From contig QJJF01000001.1 of assembly GCA_003202005.1 (NCBI GenBank), forward strand, positions 775,099 to 839,098: a DNA stretch of 64,000 nucleotides, in the 5' to 3' direction. The notes under the pieces are model-generated. The model was not told the DNA's origin, searched no databases, and was given only the letters and a program-made list of their open reading frames with translations. Shown here in pieces: positions 34,344-43,215 of the stretch. A program made the translations under genes and the position numbers. The number at the start of each line of letters is the position of its first letter. Position 1 is the stretch's first letter. This stretch comes from Williamsia faeni. Its GTDB lineage: Bacteria > Actinomycetota > Actinomycetes > Mycobacteriales > Mycobacteriaceae.

Positions 34344-35027
34344 ATGAGTGCCATGGGTGTCATCTATCTGGTTCGACATGGGCAGGCCGGCGTCGACGAG
34401 AACGGCTACGGCAGTTTGACCGAACTCGGGCGGAGGCAAGCCCGCAATGTCGGCAAGACGCTGGCCGCCCGGGCCGGCAAGGTCAACTTCACGGTGTCGG
34501 GAAACCTTGCACGCCAACTCGAGACGATCGAGGAGATCGTGGCGCAGTTCCCGAGCGGCGGGGCACCCGAACCGGTCGTGAATCCCGGCTGGAACGAGTA
34601 CAACCTCGAACGCCTCGCCCAGACCCATGTGCCGCCCACCGGCATCACGCCCGAGGCCACCTCGGCGCAGCGCGGGTTCCAGCGCAACCTCGACGGAGCG
34701 TTGATCGACTGGGCGAACGGCGGTGACAGTTCGTACACCGAATATCGCGCCGGAGTCCGGGATGCACTTGCGCAGATCGCCGAACACGCCGGCCCCGGGC
34801 AGGTTGCCATCGCGGCGTCGTCCGCCGGCACCATCGGCGCGGTGATCGCCGACCTGTGGGGCATCAGCACCGACAACTGGCCGGGCGTCTCCCGGACGAT
34901 GGTGAACGGGTCGATCACCAAACTCCTCGTCGGGCGGTCCGGAATCAACGTCATGTCCGTGAACGATCATGCCCACGCCGACATCGACGACGCCGATGGC
35001 GAACGGCCGATGGTCACCATGCGCTGA
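34344..35027 (+). CDS. Histidine phosphatase superfamily protein
   Basis: The 227-residue protein has the phosphoglycerate-mutase-type motif VIYLVRHGQAG near the N-terminus with the phospho-accepting histidine, and the second conserved histidine region is replaced by IAASSAGTIGAVIADLWG (about 155-172), where serine stands where many family members have His. This makes phosphatase activity less certain. Start candidates are ATG 34344 and 34353; the long frame is rejected. It is divergent from the HAD-protein gene. Confidence 0.8.
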   Translation: MSAMGVIYLVRHGQAGVDENGYGSLTELGRRQARNVGKTLAARAGKVNFTVSGNLARQLETIEEIVAQFPSGGAPEPVVNPGWNEYNLERLAQTHVPPTGITPEATSAQRGFQRNLDGALIDWANGGDSSYTEYRAGVRDALAQIAEHAGPGQVAIAASSAGTIGAVIADLWGISTDNWPGVSRTMVNGSITKLLVGRSGINVMSVNDHAHADIDDADGERPMVTMR

Positions 35028-35087
35028 TCACTGCCCGACAACGGCCGATCAACGTTTGCGAACGGCTGTTCTGGGCATATTGCGTCT

Positions 35088-36479
35088 GTGCAGCCGCAAC
35101 GGACGCAAACCCGCAAGATCCTCGTCACCGGCGCCACCGGATACATCGGCGGGCGCCTCGCTCCCCGGCTGATCAAACGTGGGCACGATGTCCGCGTACT
35201 GGTGCGAACACCCGACAAGCTGCAGGACGCCCCATGGGCCGACGACGCCAGGGTGATCAAGGGAGACCTGTCCGATCCGGCATCCCTGGCCGAGGCGTTC
35301 GACGGCGTCGACGTGGTCTACCACCTGGTTCATTCGATGGGTGGAACGAAGGATTTCGGCGACGAAGAACGTCGTTCGGCGCAGAACGTGGTCGCCGCGG
35401 CCAACAACGCCGGGGTCAGCCGGATCGTGTACCTCAGCGGATTGCATCCATCCGACGTGGAGCTCTCGGCACACCTGAGTTCACGTACTGAGGTCGGTGA
35501 GATCCTGATGGCCTCCGGCATCGAGACGATCGTGCTGCAGGCCGGTGTGGTGATCGGTTCCGGCTCCGCTTCGTTCGAGATGATCCGCCACCTGACCGAA
35601 CGTCTGCCGGTCATGACCACTCCCCGGTGGGTACACAACAAGATTCAGCCGATCGCAGTGAACGACGTGCTCCACTTCCTGATCGAGGCCGCCACCGCGG
35701 CGGTACCGAAGTCCCGGACCTGGGATATCGGTGGCCCCGACGTCCTCGAGTACGGCGACATGATGCAGGTCTACGCCGAGGTGGCCGGGCTCCCGAAGCG
35801 ACGGATGCTCGTATTGCCGCTTCTCACACCAACACTCGCAAGCCGATGGGTGGGTACCGTGACGCCGATACCCGGCGGACTGGCCCGTCCGCTGGTCGAA
35901 TCGCTGGAACACAACGCGGTGGTCTCCGAGAACGACATCATCAGCGTGATACCGCCGCCCACCGAGGGATTGACGCCGTATCGCAGGTCCGTCGAGTTGG
36001 CCCTGGCACGCATCGACCGCGGAGAGGTCGAAAGCGCTTGGGCGAACGCCTCGCCCGACCATCCACCGTCCGATCCGATCCCCACCGACCCCGGGTGGGC
36101 AGGTGAACAGGTCTACGCCACACACCATTCCGGCAACTCGACCGCAGATCCGGCGACGCTGTGGAAAGCGGTCGAGATGATCGGTGAGCGACCGGAATGG
36201 CAGGTCGACGTCTGCGAGCCCGAGAAGGTGCTGCGCCTGCGGTCACGCCAATCGATTCCTGGTACCAAGTGGCTCGAGATCAAGGTGTCAAGCACCGGCA
36301 GCGGATCCCGTCTCGACCTGCGCACAGCGTTCTATCCACGAGGTGTTGCCGGTCGCGGCTACTGGTACGCGATGTGGCCTGGACACCGAAAGATGTTGGA
36401 CGCCACGGCAACCGAGATCATCCGGCGGGCCGATGCCGACGGGAAGCACTCCCCCGACCCAGGGTCAGGCACGCCCTAG
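35088..36479 (+). CDS. NAD(P)-binding SDR-type protein with DUF2867 C-terminus
   Basis: The 463-residue protein begins with an atypical/extended SDR Rossmann motif ILVTGATGYIGGRLAPRL (about 11-28) and the HSMGG segment of NmrA-like proteins, followed by a DUF2867 domain (about 310-460; GRGYWYAMWPGHRKM). Such fusions are common in mycobacteria, with unknown substrates. GTG 35088 is the start. It follows the phosphatase by 60 bp and overlaps the convergent SDR gene by 15 bp. Confidence 0.82.
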   Translation: MQPQRTQTRKILVTGATGYIGGRLAPRLIKRGHDVRVLVRTPDKLQDAPWADDARVIKGDLSDPASLAEAFDGVDVVYHLVHSMGGTKDFGDEERRSAQNVVAAANNAGVSRIVYLSGLHPSDVELSAHLSSRTEVGEILMASGIETIVLQAGVVIGSGSASFEMIRHLTERLPVMTTPRWVHNKIQPIAVNDVLHFLIEAATAAVPKSRTWDIGGPDVLEYGDMMQVYAEVAGLPKRRMLVLPLLTPTLASRWVGTVTPIPGGLARPLVESLEHNAVVSENDIISVIPPPTEGLTPYRRSVELALARIDRGEVESAWANASPDHPPSDPIPTDPGWAGEQVYATHHSGNSTADPATLWKAVEMIGERPEWQVDVCEPEKVLRLRSRQSIPGTKWLEIKVSSTGSGSRLDLRTAFYPRGVAGRGYWYAMWPGHRKMLDATATEIIRRADADGKHSPDPGSGTP

Positions 36480-37208
36480 ATTGGTCCCCGGGCGGGTCAG
36501 GACCACACCGGGCAGCACCGCGTACCGGGACAGCTGGGTCACGGCCAATGCCATCACCGCCACATCGGCCGCGGTGATCATCTCTTCTTGCGGGATCGCG
36601 GTCCACGACGACATGTCGGTGTTGACGTATCCCGGAGAGATGGTGGTGGCCGAAACACCGGCCCCCGACTCCTCCAGATTGAAGGTCTCGCACAACGAGA
36701 TCAACGCTGCCTTGGTGGCGCCGTATGCCGCGAGTTCGGGTTCAGGATGAACACCGGTGATCGAGGCGATGGCGATGACCTTTGCGGCACCGGCCAATTC
36801 GGCGGTACTGCGCAGCGTCGGGATCAGCGCCTGCAACAACACATACGCCGACCGCACGTTCACCTGATACAGCTTGTCGAGCCGCCGGGCGGGCAGCTCA
36901 CTGATCGGACCCTTCTGCCCCATACCCGCATTGAGCACCAGCGCATCGAGGCGGCCGTACTCGGTGGCATGCATGGCGGCCAGATGCGTCAGCTGCTCTT
37001 CGTCGGCGGCGTCGGCGGTCACCACCTCGACGCGCCCACCGAACTTGCCCGACAAGCCAGTTGCCAACTCCCGCAACGGCTCCAGGCTGCGCGCGCTGAT
37101 CGTCAGATCCCAGCCGTCGGCCGCGAACCTGGTCGCGATCTCGGCGCCGATGCCCCGTGAGGCACCGGTCACCAACGCGACTTTACGACCCTCGTCCTGA
37201 TTTCCCAC
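36465..37208 (-). CDS. SDR-family oxidoreductase
   Basis: The 247-residue classical SDR has VTGASRGIGAEI for cofactor binding, the LNAG motif and a YGATK active site (Tyr-x3-Lys). The substrate is unknown, but it is 14 bp downstream of an aminoglycoside-phosphotransferase-like gene and an acyl-CoA dehydrogenase, a trio seen in lipid catabolism loci of mycobacteria. GTG 37208 has AGGGGAA about 10 nt upstream. It is likely the last gene of that operon. Confidence 0.87.
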   Translation of the reverse strand: MGNQDEGRKVALVTGASRGIGAEIATRFAADGWDLTISARSLEPLRELATGLSGKFGGRVEVVTADAADEEQLTHLAAMHATEYGRLDALVLNAGMGQKGPISELPARRLDKLYQVNVRSAYVLLQALIPTLRSTAELAGAAKVIAIASITGVHPEPELAAYGATKAALISLCETFNLEESGAGVSATTISPGYVNTDMSSWTAIPQEEMITAADVAVMALAVTQLSRYAVLPGVVLTRPGTNLGRA

Positions 37209-37221
37209 CTAGAAATTCCCC

Positions 37222-38244
37222 TCAGCTCTTGTTGTTGATCGCCCGCAGGCCGGCCGCCATGAACTCTGCCGTTGCGGTGGCGGCACTTTCGGCGCCGGAA
37301 CCGGACGACGAGCCACTGCGTGCCCGGTGTGTGATGCCCTCACCGATCACACCGAGTTTGAAGTTCGCCAGCGCCAGATAGAAGTTCCAGTCCGACAATT
37401 CACGTCCGGACACCTTGGCATACCGCTCGGCGAGTTCATCCGGCGACGGATAACGGTCACTGGTCCACGCGGCTTCCATGCCGAGTACCGCATCGAAAAT
37501 CGGGGTGCGGTAGGTGCACATCAGCGCCACGTCGGTGAGCGGATCACCGAGTGTCGACATCTCCCAGTCGACCACGGCCTTGACCTTGCCCGGATCGCTC
37601 GCGTCGAGGATCGTGTTGTCGACCCGGAAGTCGCCGTGGACGATCGAGTTGGATGTCTGCGCCGGAATCGCTTCATTCAGTGCCGCATGGAGTTTGGCCA
37701 CGTCGTCGAGTTCCCGGGTCTTGACGTGCTCCCACTGACGGGCCCACGTCTTGACCTGGCGGGCGACAAAACCGTCAGGACGACCGAAGTCACCCAGGCC
37801 CACGGCCTGGTAGTCCACCGCATGCAGGTCGGCAAGTGCCTGAACCAGGCCGTCGACATTGCGTTCCACATCATCGTCGCGCAGTGCCTCGAGGTCGTCG
37901 GCACTGCGCACCACAAGTCCGTCGACGAACTCGACCACGGTGAAGGGCACGCCGAAGACGACGCCTTCTTTGTCGAAGGCAACGGTGCCGGCCACCGGAA
38001 CCGCGGTGTCCTGTAGCCCATTGGTGACGGTCCATTCGCGATTCATGTCGTGGGCCGACGGGGTCAGGCCACCAGTCGGCGGGCGGCGAACCACCCAGTG
38101 GGAGTTGTCGTCATGGGCGCTGAAGGTCAGATTCGACCGTCCGCCGCTGATCAATTCGACAACCAGCTCGCCGGTGACGGTGACACCGTTGTCGATCAGG
38201 AATGTGCGGAGTTTGGCAACATCCATCCCGGGCAACGAGGTCAT
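37222..38244 (-). CDS. Aminoglycoside-phosphotransferase-like protein (ACAD10-type)
   Basis: The 340-residue protein has the phosphotransferase fold with the catalytic loop IVHGDFRVDNTIL (HGDxxxxN) and the metal-binding VVDWEMSTLGDP. Members next to acyl-CoA dehydrogenases resemble the kinase part of human ACAD10 and act on hydroxyacyl-type lipids rather than antibiotics. It overlaps the acyl-CoA dehydrogenase stop by 4 bp, consistent with a joint step. The exact substrate is unknown. Confidence 0.86.
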   Translation of the reverse strand: MTSLPGMDVAKLRTFLIDNGVTVTGELVVELISGGRSNLTFSAHDDNSHWVVRRPPTGGLTPSAHDMNREWTVTNGLQDTAVPVAGTVAFDKEGVVFGVPFTVVEFVDGLVVRSADDLEALRDDDVERNVDGLVQALADLHAVDYQAVGLGDFGRPDGFVARQVKTWARQWEHVKTRELDDVAKLHAALNEAIPAQTSNSIVHGDFRVDNTILDASDPGKVKAVVDWEMSTLGDPLTDVALMCTYRTPIFDAVLGMEAAWTSDRYPSPDELAERYAKVSGRELSDWNFYLALANFKLGVIGEGITHRARSGSSSGSGAESAATATAEFMAAGLRAINNKS

Positions 38245-39455
38245 GACACCTTCCCGGCGGCGATGGCCTTCTTGGTCCTGCCGACCGCGCGCTTGGCGAT
38301 CGCCCAGCGATGCACTTCGGACGGACCGTCGTAGATCTGGAACGGGCGAAGTTCACGCTGCAGACGGGCCAGCGGCAATTCATCCGAGACACCCATTCCA
38401 CCGCACATCTGGATCGAGCGGTCCACGACTCGTGAGAATGCTTCGGCACCAAACGTTTTGGCGATCGAGGTCTCGTCACCGGCATTCGAACCCTGATCAA
38501 GCGCCCAGCAAGCCTTGACCAGCAGTGCGCGGGCAGCAGCGAGATCGATCTCATTTTCCGCGACCATCTGCTGAATCATGCCGAGGTCACCGAGCTTTCC
38601 ACCGAATGCCTCACGCTGCGCGACATAGTTCAGCGCGACGTCATGGGCGCGATTGGCGCTACCCATCCAGCGCATCACGTGTGTCATGCGGGCCGGTCCG
38701 AGCCGCACCTGTGCGTACCGGTAGCCCTCGTCGACCTCGCCGAGGACGTCTTCGTCGGGGACGAACACGTCACGGAAGGCAACCTCACAGTGCCCACCGA
38801 TCATCGCCCTGTCGATCGTGTTGATATGCCGTCCGACGGTGATGCCCGGGGTGCCGGCCGGGGCGAGGAACATCGTCGCTCCACCGCGGTCGCCGGGGAC
38901 ACCTGCCGTGCGGGCCATGATGATGAAGAATCCGGCGCCGTCGGCTCCGGTGATGAACCACTTGTCGCCATTGATCTTCCAGCCACCGTCGACCTTGGTG
39001 GCCGCGGTCCGCAGGGCGGACGGATCGGCGCCGGCGCCGGGCGCGGGTTCGGTCATCGCAAATGCCGAACGCTGGTCACCGGCGGCGAGTGGCGCGAGGT
39101 ACTTCTCCTTCTGCGCGTCACTGGCGATGTGGGCGAGCATGTGCACGTTGCCCTCGTCCGGAGCGCCGATATGCAGTGCGATCGGCCCGAAAACCGAGTA
39201 TCCGGCCGCCTCGAAGACGGGAGAGCGGTCGGACATGTTGAACCCGAGGCCGCCGTACTCGACCGGGGCGTGCGGCGCGAAGATCCCGGCCGCGCGGGCT
39301 TGGTCGCGCATCTGGAGACGACGCTCGTCGCCACCGGCAGCGGCGATGTCGCCGGCGAACTCGTCCTCGATCGGCAGTACGTAGTCGCGGACAAACTCAT
39401 TCGTCTTCTTGATGACGTCCTGGACCTGGGGATCGTAGGAAAGTTGAATCGCCAT
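38241..39455 (-). CDS. Acyl-CoA dehydrogenase
   Basis: The 404-residue flavoenzyme has the acyl-CoA dehydrogenase signatures AMTEPAPGAGADPS and QMCGGMGVSDELPLARLQRE near the C-terminus, with the FAD-binding Arg/Gln positions of the ACAD10/11-like class. It oxidises an unidentified acyl-CoA. ATG 39455 is preceded by GAGGAGG, ruling out the longer frame. It heads an operon with the phosphotransferase-like and SDR genes; a palindromic operator lies 48 bp upstream, next to a TetR gene. Confidence 0.9.
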   Translation of the reverse strand: MAIQLSYDPQVQDVIKKTNEFVRDYVLPIEDEFAGDIAAAGGDERRLQMRDQARAAGIFAPHAPVEYGGLGFNMSDRSPVFEAAGYSVFGPIALHIGAPDEGNVHMLAHIASDAQKEKYLAPLAAGDQRSAFAMTEPAPGAGADPSALRTAATKVDGGWKINGDKWFITGADGAGFFIIMARTAGVPGDRGGATMFLAPAGTPGITVGRHINTIDRAMIGGHCEVAFRDVFVPDEDVLGEVDEGYRYAQVRLGPARMTHVMRWMGSANRAHDVALNYVAQREAFGGKLGDLGMIQQMVAENEIDLAAARALLVKACWALDQGSNAGDETSIAKTFGAEAFSRVVDRSIQMCGGMGVSDELPLARLQRELRPFQIYDGPSEVHRWAIAKRAVGRTKKAIAAGKVS

Positions 39456-39502
39456 GGGCACCTCCTCGTGCGCGACGCCCGACGCCCCGGGAATCCGGAC
39501 CG

Positions 39503-39520
39503 ACCGAGCGATCGTTCGGT
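39503..39520. promoter_or_regulatory. TetR-type operator upstream of the acyl-CoA dehydrogenase operon
   Basis: ACCGAGCGA-TCGTTCGGT is an 18-bp palindrome with one mismatched pair, resembling operators of TetR repressors of lipid catabolism. It lies 48-65 bp upstream of the acyl-CoA dehydrogenase ATG and 50 bp after the stop of the TetR gene on the same strand, which is the likely binder. Confidence 0.6.
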
Positions 39521-39569
39521 TGTGGGGAACACCGTGCCACGCCGATACCGCAGCGGTCAAGGACCGGAC

Positions 39570-40232
39570 TCAGCCGGCTCCGGGCTGAACACCCACCATC
39601 TGCCGCGCGATCAGCAGATATCGGGACACCAACTCATCGGGGCCGAGCTCCCCCTGTGGTCGATACCACGTCGAGACACCCACACACATGGTGGCGACCG
39701 CTCGCGCCGCGTCTTTCGGATTCGGGCAGTCGAAGACACCCGCGGCGACTCCGGCCTCGACGATGTTGTCCACCATCAGCTGCTGGCGGTCCCGCAGTGC
39801 GATGTATTCGAGACGGAAGTCCGGCTCGAGGCTACGGATCTCCGTCGACCCGACGAACGCCCGCGCCCGCCGGTACATGTGAAAGCGAAGCAATGACTCG
39901 ACCACGGCGTCGAACTGTTCCAGTGGCGCCGGCCCGGCCTCGGCCAGCGCCGCCTCCGAACGCTCCAGGAGGTCACTCATCGTCCGCTCGAGCAGGCCCT
40001 TCAGCAGAGACTGCTTGGACGGGTAGTGGTGGTATAGCCCCGGCACACTCAACCCGGCCCTTGCGGCGATGTCCCGCACCGACGTCCCGTGGTAACCGTG
40101 TTCGGCAAATGCAGCCAGCGCAGCCGCGAGGGGAATCGGGAGATCTTCTTCATCCGCGTACTGGCGCCACGTACCTTCGCCCCACACACCGTCATCACTG
40201 ACGTGCGACGTCGGCTCGACCCCGGAGTTCAT
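39570..40232 (-). CDS. TetR-family regulator of the acyl-CoA dehydrogenase operon
   Basis: The 220-residue protein has the TetR HTH (YHGTSVRDIAARAGLSVPGL then YHHYPSKQSL, about 48-77) and a C-terminal ligand domain of the fatty-acid/CoA-responsive type. The start at ATG 40232 fits homology. It lies directly upstream of the acyl-CoA dehydrogenase operon with an 18-bp palindrome in the gap, so it probably represses it until an acyl-CoA ligand binds. It is divergent from the MFS gene. Confidence 0.86.
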   Translation of the reverse strand: MNSGVEPTSHVSDDGVWGEGTWRQYADEEDLPIPLAAALAAFAEHGYHGTSVRDIAARAGLSVPGLYHHYPSKQSLLKGLLERTMSDLLERSEAALAEAGPAPLEQFDAVVESLLRFHMYRRARAFVGSTEIRSLEPDFRLEYIALRDRQQLMVDNIVEAGVAAGVFDCPNPKDAARAVATMCVGVSTWYRPQGELGPDELVSRYLLIARQMVGVQPGAG

Positions 40233-40336
40233 GGATCTCAACTTAGCTTGTCGCCCCCACCGGTCCACGTACTCACCGGTTCGGGTCGCGGATACCCGAT
40301 TCGCAATCAGAACCCCTCATCCGGCAAGCTGACTCC

Positions 40337-41611
40337 ATGCAGGCCGAGCCCACATCGCCGCGGACGGCTTCGGCCGGGATCAGTTCGTCACTGACGCTTT
40401 TGTTCGCCCTCACGTGCGGAGTGTCGGTCTCGTCCCTGTATCTCTTGCAACCGGTTCTCGACGACATCCAGTCGGACTTCGCCGTCAGCACCGCCACCGC
40501 GGCCCTGGTGGTGACGGCCGGACAGCTCGGCTACGTCCTCGGGTTGTTGCTCCTGGTCCCCCTCGGCGACCTGTGGAATCGAAAACTGTTGGCGCCCAGC
40601 ATGATGATCGCATCGGCCGGCGCATTGCTGCTCAGTGGACTGGCCCCGGGATTCATCGCGCTGTTCGCGGCATCGATCCTGGTCGGGATCAGCGCGGCCA
40701 CCGCGCAACTCGTCATCCCCTGGTCATCGTCACTGGCACTGCCCTCCGATCGTGGCCGCGTCGTGGGTGTCGTGATGAGTGGCCTGCTGATGGGCATCCT
40801 GCTCGCCCGCGTGGTCAGCGGCCTCATCGCCGAGTTCGGTGGCTGGCGGTCGGTGATGTTCGTCTGTTCCGGTCTGATGGCGGTCCTCGCCGTGATCGTG
40901 TACTTTCTCGCACCGCCCGACACCTCCCGGCCGCATCAGCCGTACGGAAGACTCTTGCTGTCGGTGGTCCGGATCATCCGCACCGAAACGATGCTGCGCC
41001 AGCGGATGGCTCTGGGTTTCCTGACGATGTTCGGATTCAGTGCGATGTGGACCTCGGCGGCCTTCCTGTTGTCCGGCAGCCGCGGTGAGCACTTCGACTA
41101 CTCCGAGGCGGTGATCGGCGCATTCGGCCTGGCCGGGATCGCGGGCGCGTTGGGCGCGCCGCTGATCGGAAGACTCGCCGACCGTGGACATCTGCGTCTG
41201 GCAACAACATCGGCGTGGCTGGTCACCATCGCCGGCTGGCTACTGCTCGCCTGGCCCGGAACCCCGCTGCCCGCGTTCATCATCGGGCTCGTGGTCTTCG
41301 ACCTCGGCGCGCAGTCGTCACAACTGTCGAATCAAAACGCCATCTACTCGCTGGCGCCCGAGGCCCGTAGCCGAGTCACGACCGCATACATGGTCACGTA
41401 CTTCACCGGCGCGGTCGCCGGATCGGTGTGCTCGGGTTTCGCCTATGCGGGTGGCGGCTGGGGCACGTTGTGCCTGATCGGGATCGGCGCCTCGATCCTC
41501 GGCCTGCTGACGTGGATCGGTTTCGACCGCTGGAACACCCGTGGTCGCGTCAGTGGGTCTGATCAGCCCGTAGCGGAAGCAACTCCGTCACCGCGCCGTA
41601 CATCATCTTGA
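40337..41611 (+). CDS. Major facilitator superfamily transporter
   Basis: The 424-residue protein has about 12 transmembrane segments and an MFS loop motif (GDLWNRKLLAPSMM after segment 2). It resembles drug/proton antiporters. The substrate is unknown. Its 3' end overlaps the convergent TetR gene by 62 bp, an unusually long overlap for this region; both reading frames look real by homology. Confidence 0.86.
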   Translation: MQAEPTSPRTASAGISSSLTLLFALTCGVSVSSLYLLQPVLDDIQSDFAVSTATAALVVTAGQLGYVLGLLLLVPLGDLWNRKLLAPSMMIASAGALLLSGLAPGFIALFAASILVGISAATAQLVIPWSSSLALPSDRGRVVGVVMSGLLMGILLARVVSGLIAEFGGWRSVMFVCSGLMAVLAVIVYFLAPPDTSRPHQPYGRLLLSVVRIIRTETMLRQRMALGFLTMFGFSAMWTSAAFLLSGSRGEHFDYSEAVIGAFGLAGIAGALGAPLIGRLADRGHLRLATTSAWLVTIAGWLLLAWPGTPLPAFIIGLVVFDLGAQSSQLSNQNAIYSLAPEARSRVTTAYMVTYFTGAVAGSVCSGFAYAGGGWGTLCLIGIGASILGLLTWIGFDRWNTRGRVSGSDQPVAEATPSPRRTSS

Positions 41612-42182
41612 CGCACAGATCCACGAGTTCATCGGTGCTGCAGTCAATCCGGCCGTCGATCCAGGCCGACAGGACCTGCCCGAAGCCACCTACGTAGAAG
41701 TGGGCTGCACCCTGAACCTCGGGACCTTCGTCCTCCGCACCCGAGTTCTGCATGGTGAGGGCCGCGAACATCAGGATGGTGTCCATCCGTTTGCTGGCCA
41801 GCTTGCCGCTCAGCAGGGTCTGCGAGAAGAGCACCCTCCCGCGTCTGCGGTCGGCATCGATCCGGTCGACGATGACCTGGACAACCGACGTGATCTGATC
41901 CCGGGGCAATGGGCCGCCGGCCACCACGGCCTCCTGAGCCGCTGCCGCGATGTCGAAAACCACCTCGTCATACGTGGCCGCGACCAGCGCATCGACATCT
42001 TCGAAACTCTCGTAGAAGTATCGGGCCGTCAATCCGGCCTGGCGACACACCCCGCGCACACTGATCGGTCCCCCGTCCGGCGCACCGAGGATCTCCAGTG
42101 CCGCTTCGATCAGCGCAGCCCGGCGACGTTTGACCCGGTCTGCTCCGTTTTCGCCTGCATAGGGGCGCAAGGGGTCAGCCAT
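41550..42182 (-). CDS. TetR-family regulator
   Basis: The 210-residue protein has an HTH at about 37-60 (ISVRGVCRQAGLTARYFYES) and the fold expected of TetR repressors. It is divergent from the MpaB-type oxygenase gene and convergent with an MFS exporter, overlapping the latter by 62 bp, so it may control one or both. I do not see a clean palindrome in the 42183-42290 region; a spaced GATTGA/TCAATC pair around 42213-42244 is the only candidate. Confidence 0.85.
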   Translation of the reverse strand: MADPLRPYAGENGADRVKRRRAALIEAALEILGAPDGGPISVRGVCRQAGLTARYFYESFEDVDALVAATYDEVVFDIAAAAQEAVVAGGPLPRDQITSVVQVIVDRIDADRRRGRVLFSQTLLSGKLASKRMDTILMFAALTMQNSGAEDEGPEVQGAAHFYVGGFGQVLSAWIDGRIDCSTDELVDLCVKMMYGAVTELLPLRADQTH

Positions 42183-42214
42183 TACTCCATCTTCTCACCT
42201 TGTGTTCGGCGGGA

Positions 42215-42243
42215 TTGACATTCGGGCGCCGGATCGGTTCAAT
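42215..42243 (+). promoter_or_regulatory. Predicted promoter of the MpaB-type gene
   Basis: A perfect -35 TTGACA (42215-42220) and a -10 TTCAAT (42238-42243) are spaced by 17 bp, ending 47 bp before the ATG at 42291. The inverted GATTGA/TCAATC pair that encloses the spacer could let the divergent TetR protein control it. Confidence 0.55.
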
Positions 42244-42290
42244 CTATTCGACAACGCACGTAGTCACAATTTGACACTGGAAGGCAGACA

Positions 42291-43172
42291 ATGACGTCTG
42301 GAATCATCGACGGCACCAGCGCTCGCGCTGTGGAGCCACTGGCGCCCGTCTGGACCCGGGACCAGGCCGACAGCGCTTCCGGAGACCTGCTGGAGATGCC
42401 CGGTATCTCGGCTCTCGCCGGTGCGGCGAACGTGATCATGCAACTTTCGCTACCCGCGGTCGGATACGGCGTCGCCGAGAGCAAGGTCGACTCCGGCAAC
42501 CTGTTCAAGCGCCCGGTCAAGCGGGCCCGCACCACGCTGGCGTATCTCGCGGTTGCGGTCAACGGCACCCCCGCCGACCGCAAGGCCTACCGCAAGGCGG
42601 TCGGTCACTCGCACTCCCAGGTCAAGTCCACCGATGCCAGTCCGGTCAAATACAACGCATTCGACCCGACGCTTCAGTTGTGGGTCGCTGCCTGCCTGTA
42701 CAAGGGCTGGGAAGACATGCAGTACCTCTACGGCGATCCCGAAGCCATCACCGAAGAGGCCTATCAGCAGGGCGCGCTCATGGGCACCACGCTGCAGATG
42801 CCGCGGGACATGTGGCCCGCGACCCGCGCCGACTTCCAGGTGTACTGGGACACCACGGTCGCCGGACTCGAGATCGACGACACGATCCGCGACCTGCTTC
42901 TGTCCATCTCCAAGTTCGAGTTCTTGCCGCGGCCGCTGTCCTTCGTGATCGGCGGTTACGGCCTGTTTGTCACCACCGGCTTCCTGCCGTCGGAGTTCCG
43001 CGACAAGATGGGCCTCGAGTGGTCCGATCGGGACCAGCGGGTGTTCGACGTCCACAACCGGATCGCCCGAGCCGTTGCCACCCGACTCCCGCAACCGTTG
43101 CGCGCCTTCCCGTTCAACACCTACCTCTGGGATGTCCGGCGGCGCATCAAGGCCGGAAAACCACTGACCTGA
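42291..43172 (+). CDS. Oxygenase MpaB family protein (DUF2236)
   Basis: The 293-residue protein belongs to the DUF2236/MpaB family that includes latex-clearing rubber oxygenases (Lcp) and mycophenolate pathway oxygenases. Visible landmarks are AVGHSHSQVKSTDASPVKYN, the DPTLQLWVAACLYKGWEDMQ helix and FDVHNRIARAVA near the C-terminus. Family members bind heme b in helices carrying histidine, but here the substrate is unknown. A good sigma-A promoter precedes it. Confidence 0.82.
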   Translation: MTSGIIDGTSARAVEPLAPVWTRDQADSASGDLLEMPGISALAGAANVIMQLSLPAVGYGVAESKVDSGNLFKRPVKRARTTLAYLAVAVNGTPADRKAYRKAVGHSHSQVKSTDASPVKYNAFDPTLQLWVAACLYKGWEDMQYLYGDPEAITEEAYQQGALMGTTLQMPRDMWPATRADFQVYWDTTVAGLEIDDTIRDLLLSISKFEFLPRPLSFVIGGYGLFVTTGFLPSEFRDKMGLEWSDRDQRVFDVHNRIARAVATRLPQPLRAFPFNTYLWDVRRRIKAGKPLT

Positions 43173-43183
43173 CCGGTGCCCGA

Positions 43184-43215
43184 GCGCTCTATCCGACAAC
43201 CTGCGGATAGAGCGC
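43184..43215. terminator. Hairpin terminator between MpaB and SDR genes
   Basis: GCGCTCTATCCG (43184-43195) is the exact reverse complement of 43204-43215 across an 8-nt loop. It lies between the convergent MpaB-type gene (ends 43172) and the SDR gene (ends 43189), overlapping the last codons of the latter. It has no U-tract, as is common in actinobacteria. Confidence 0.7.
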
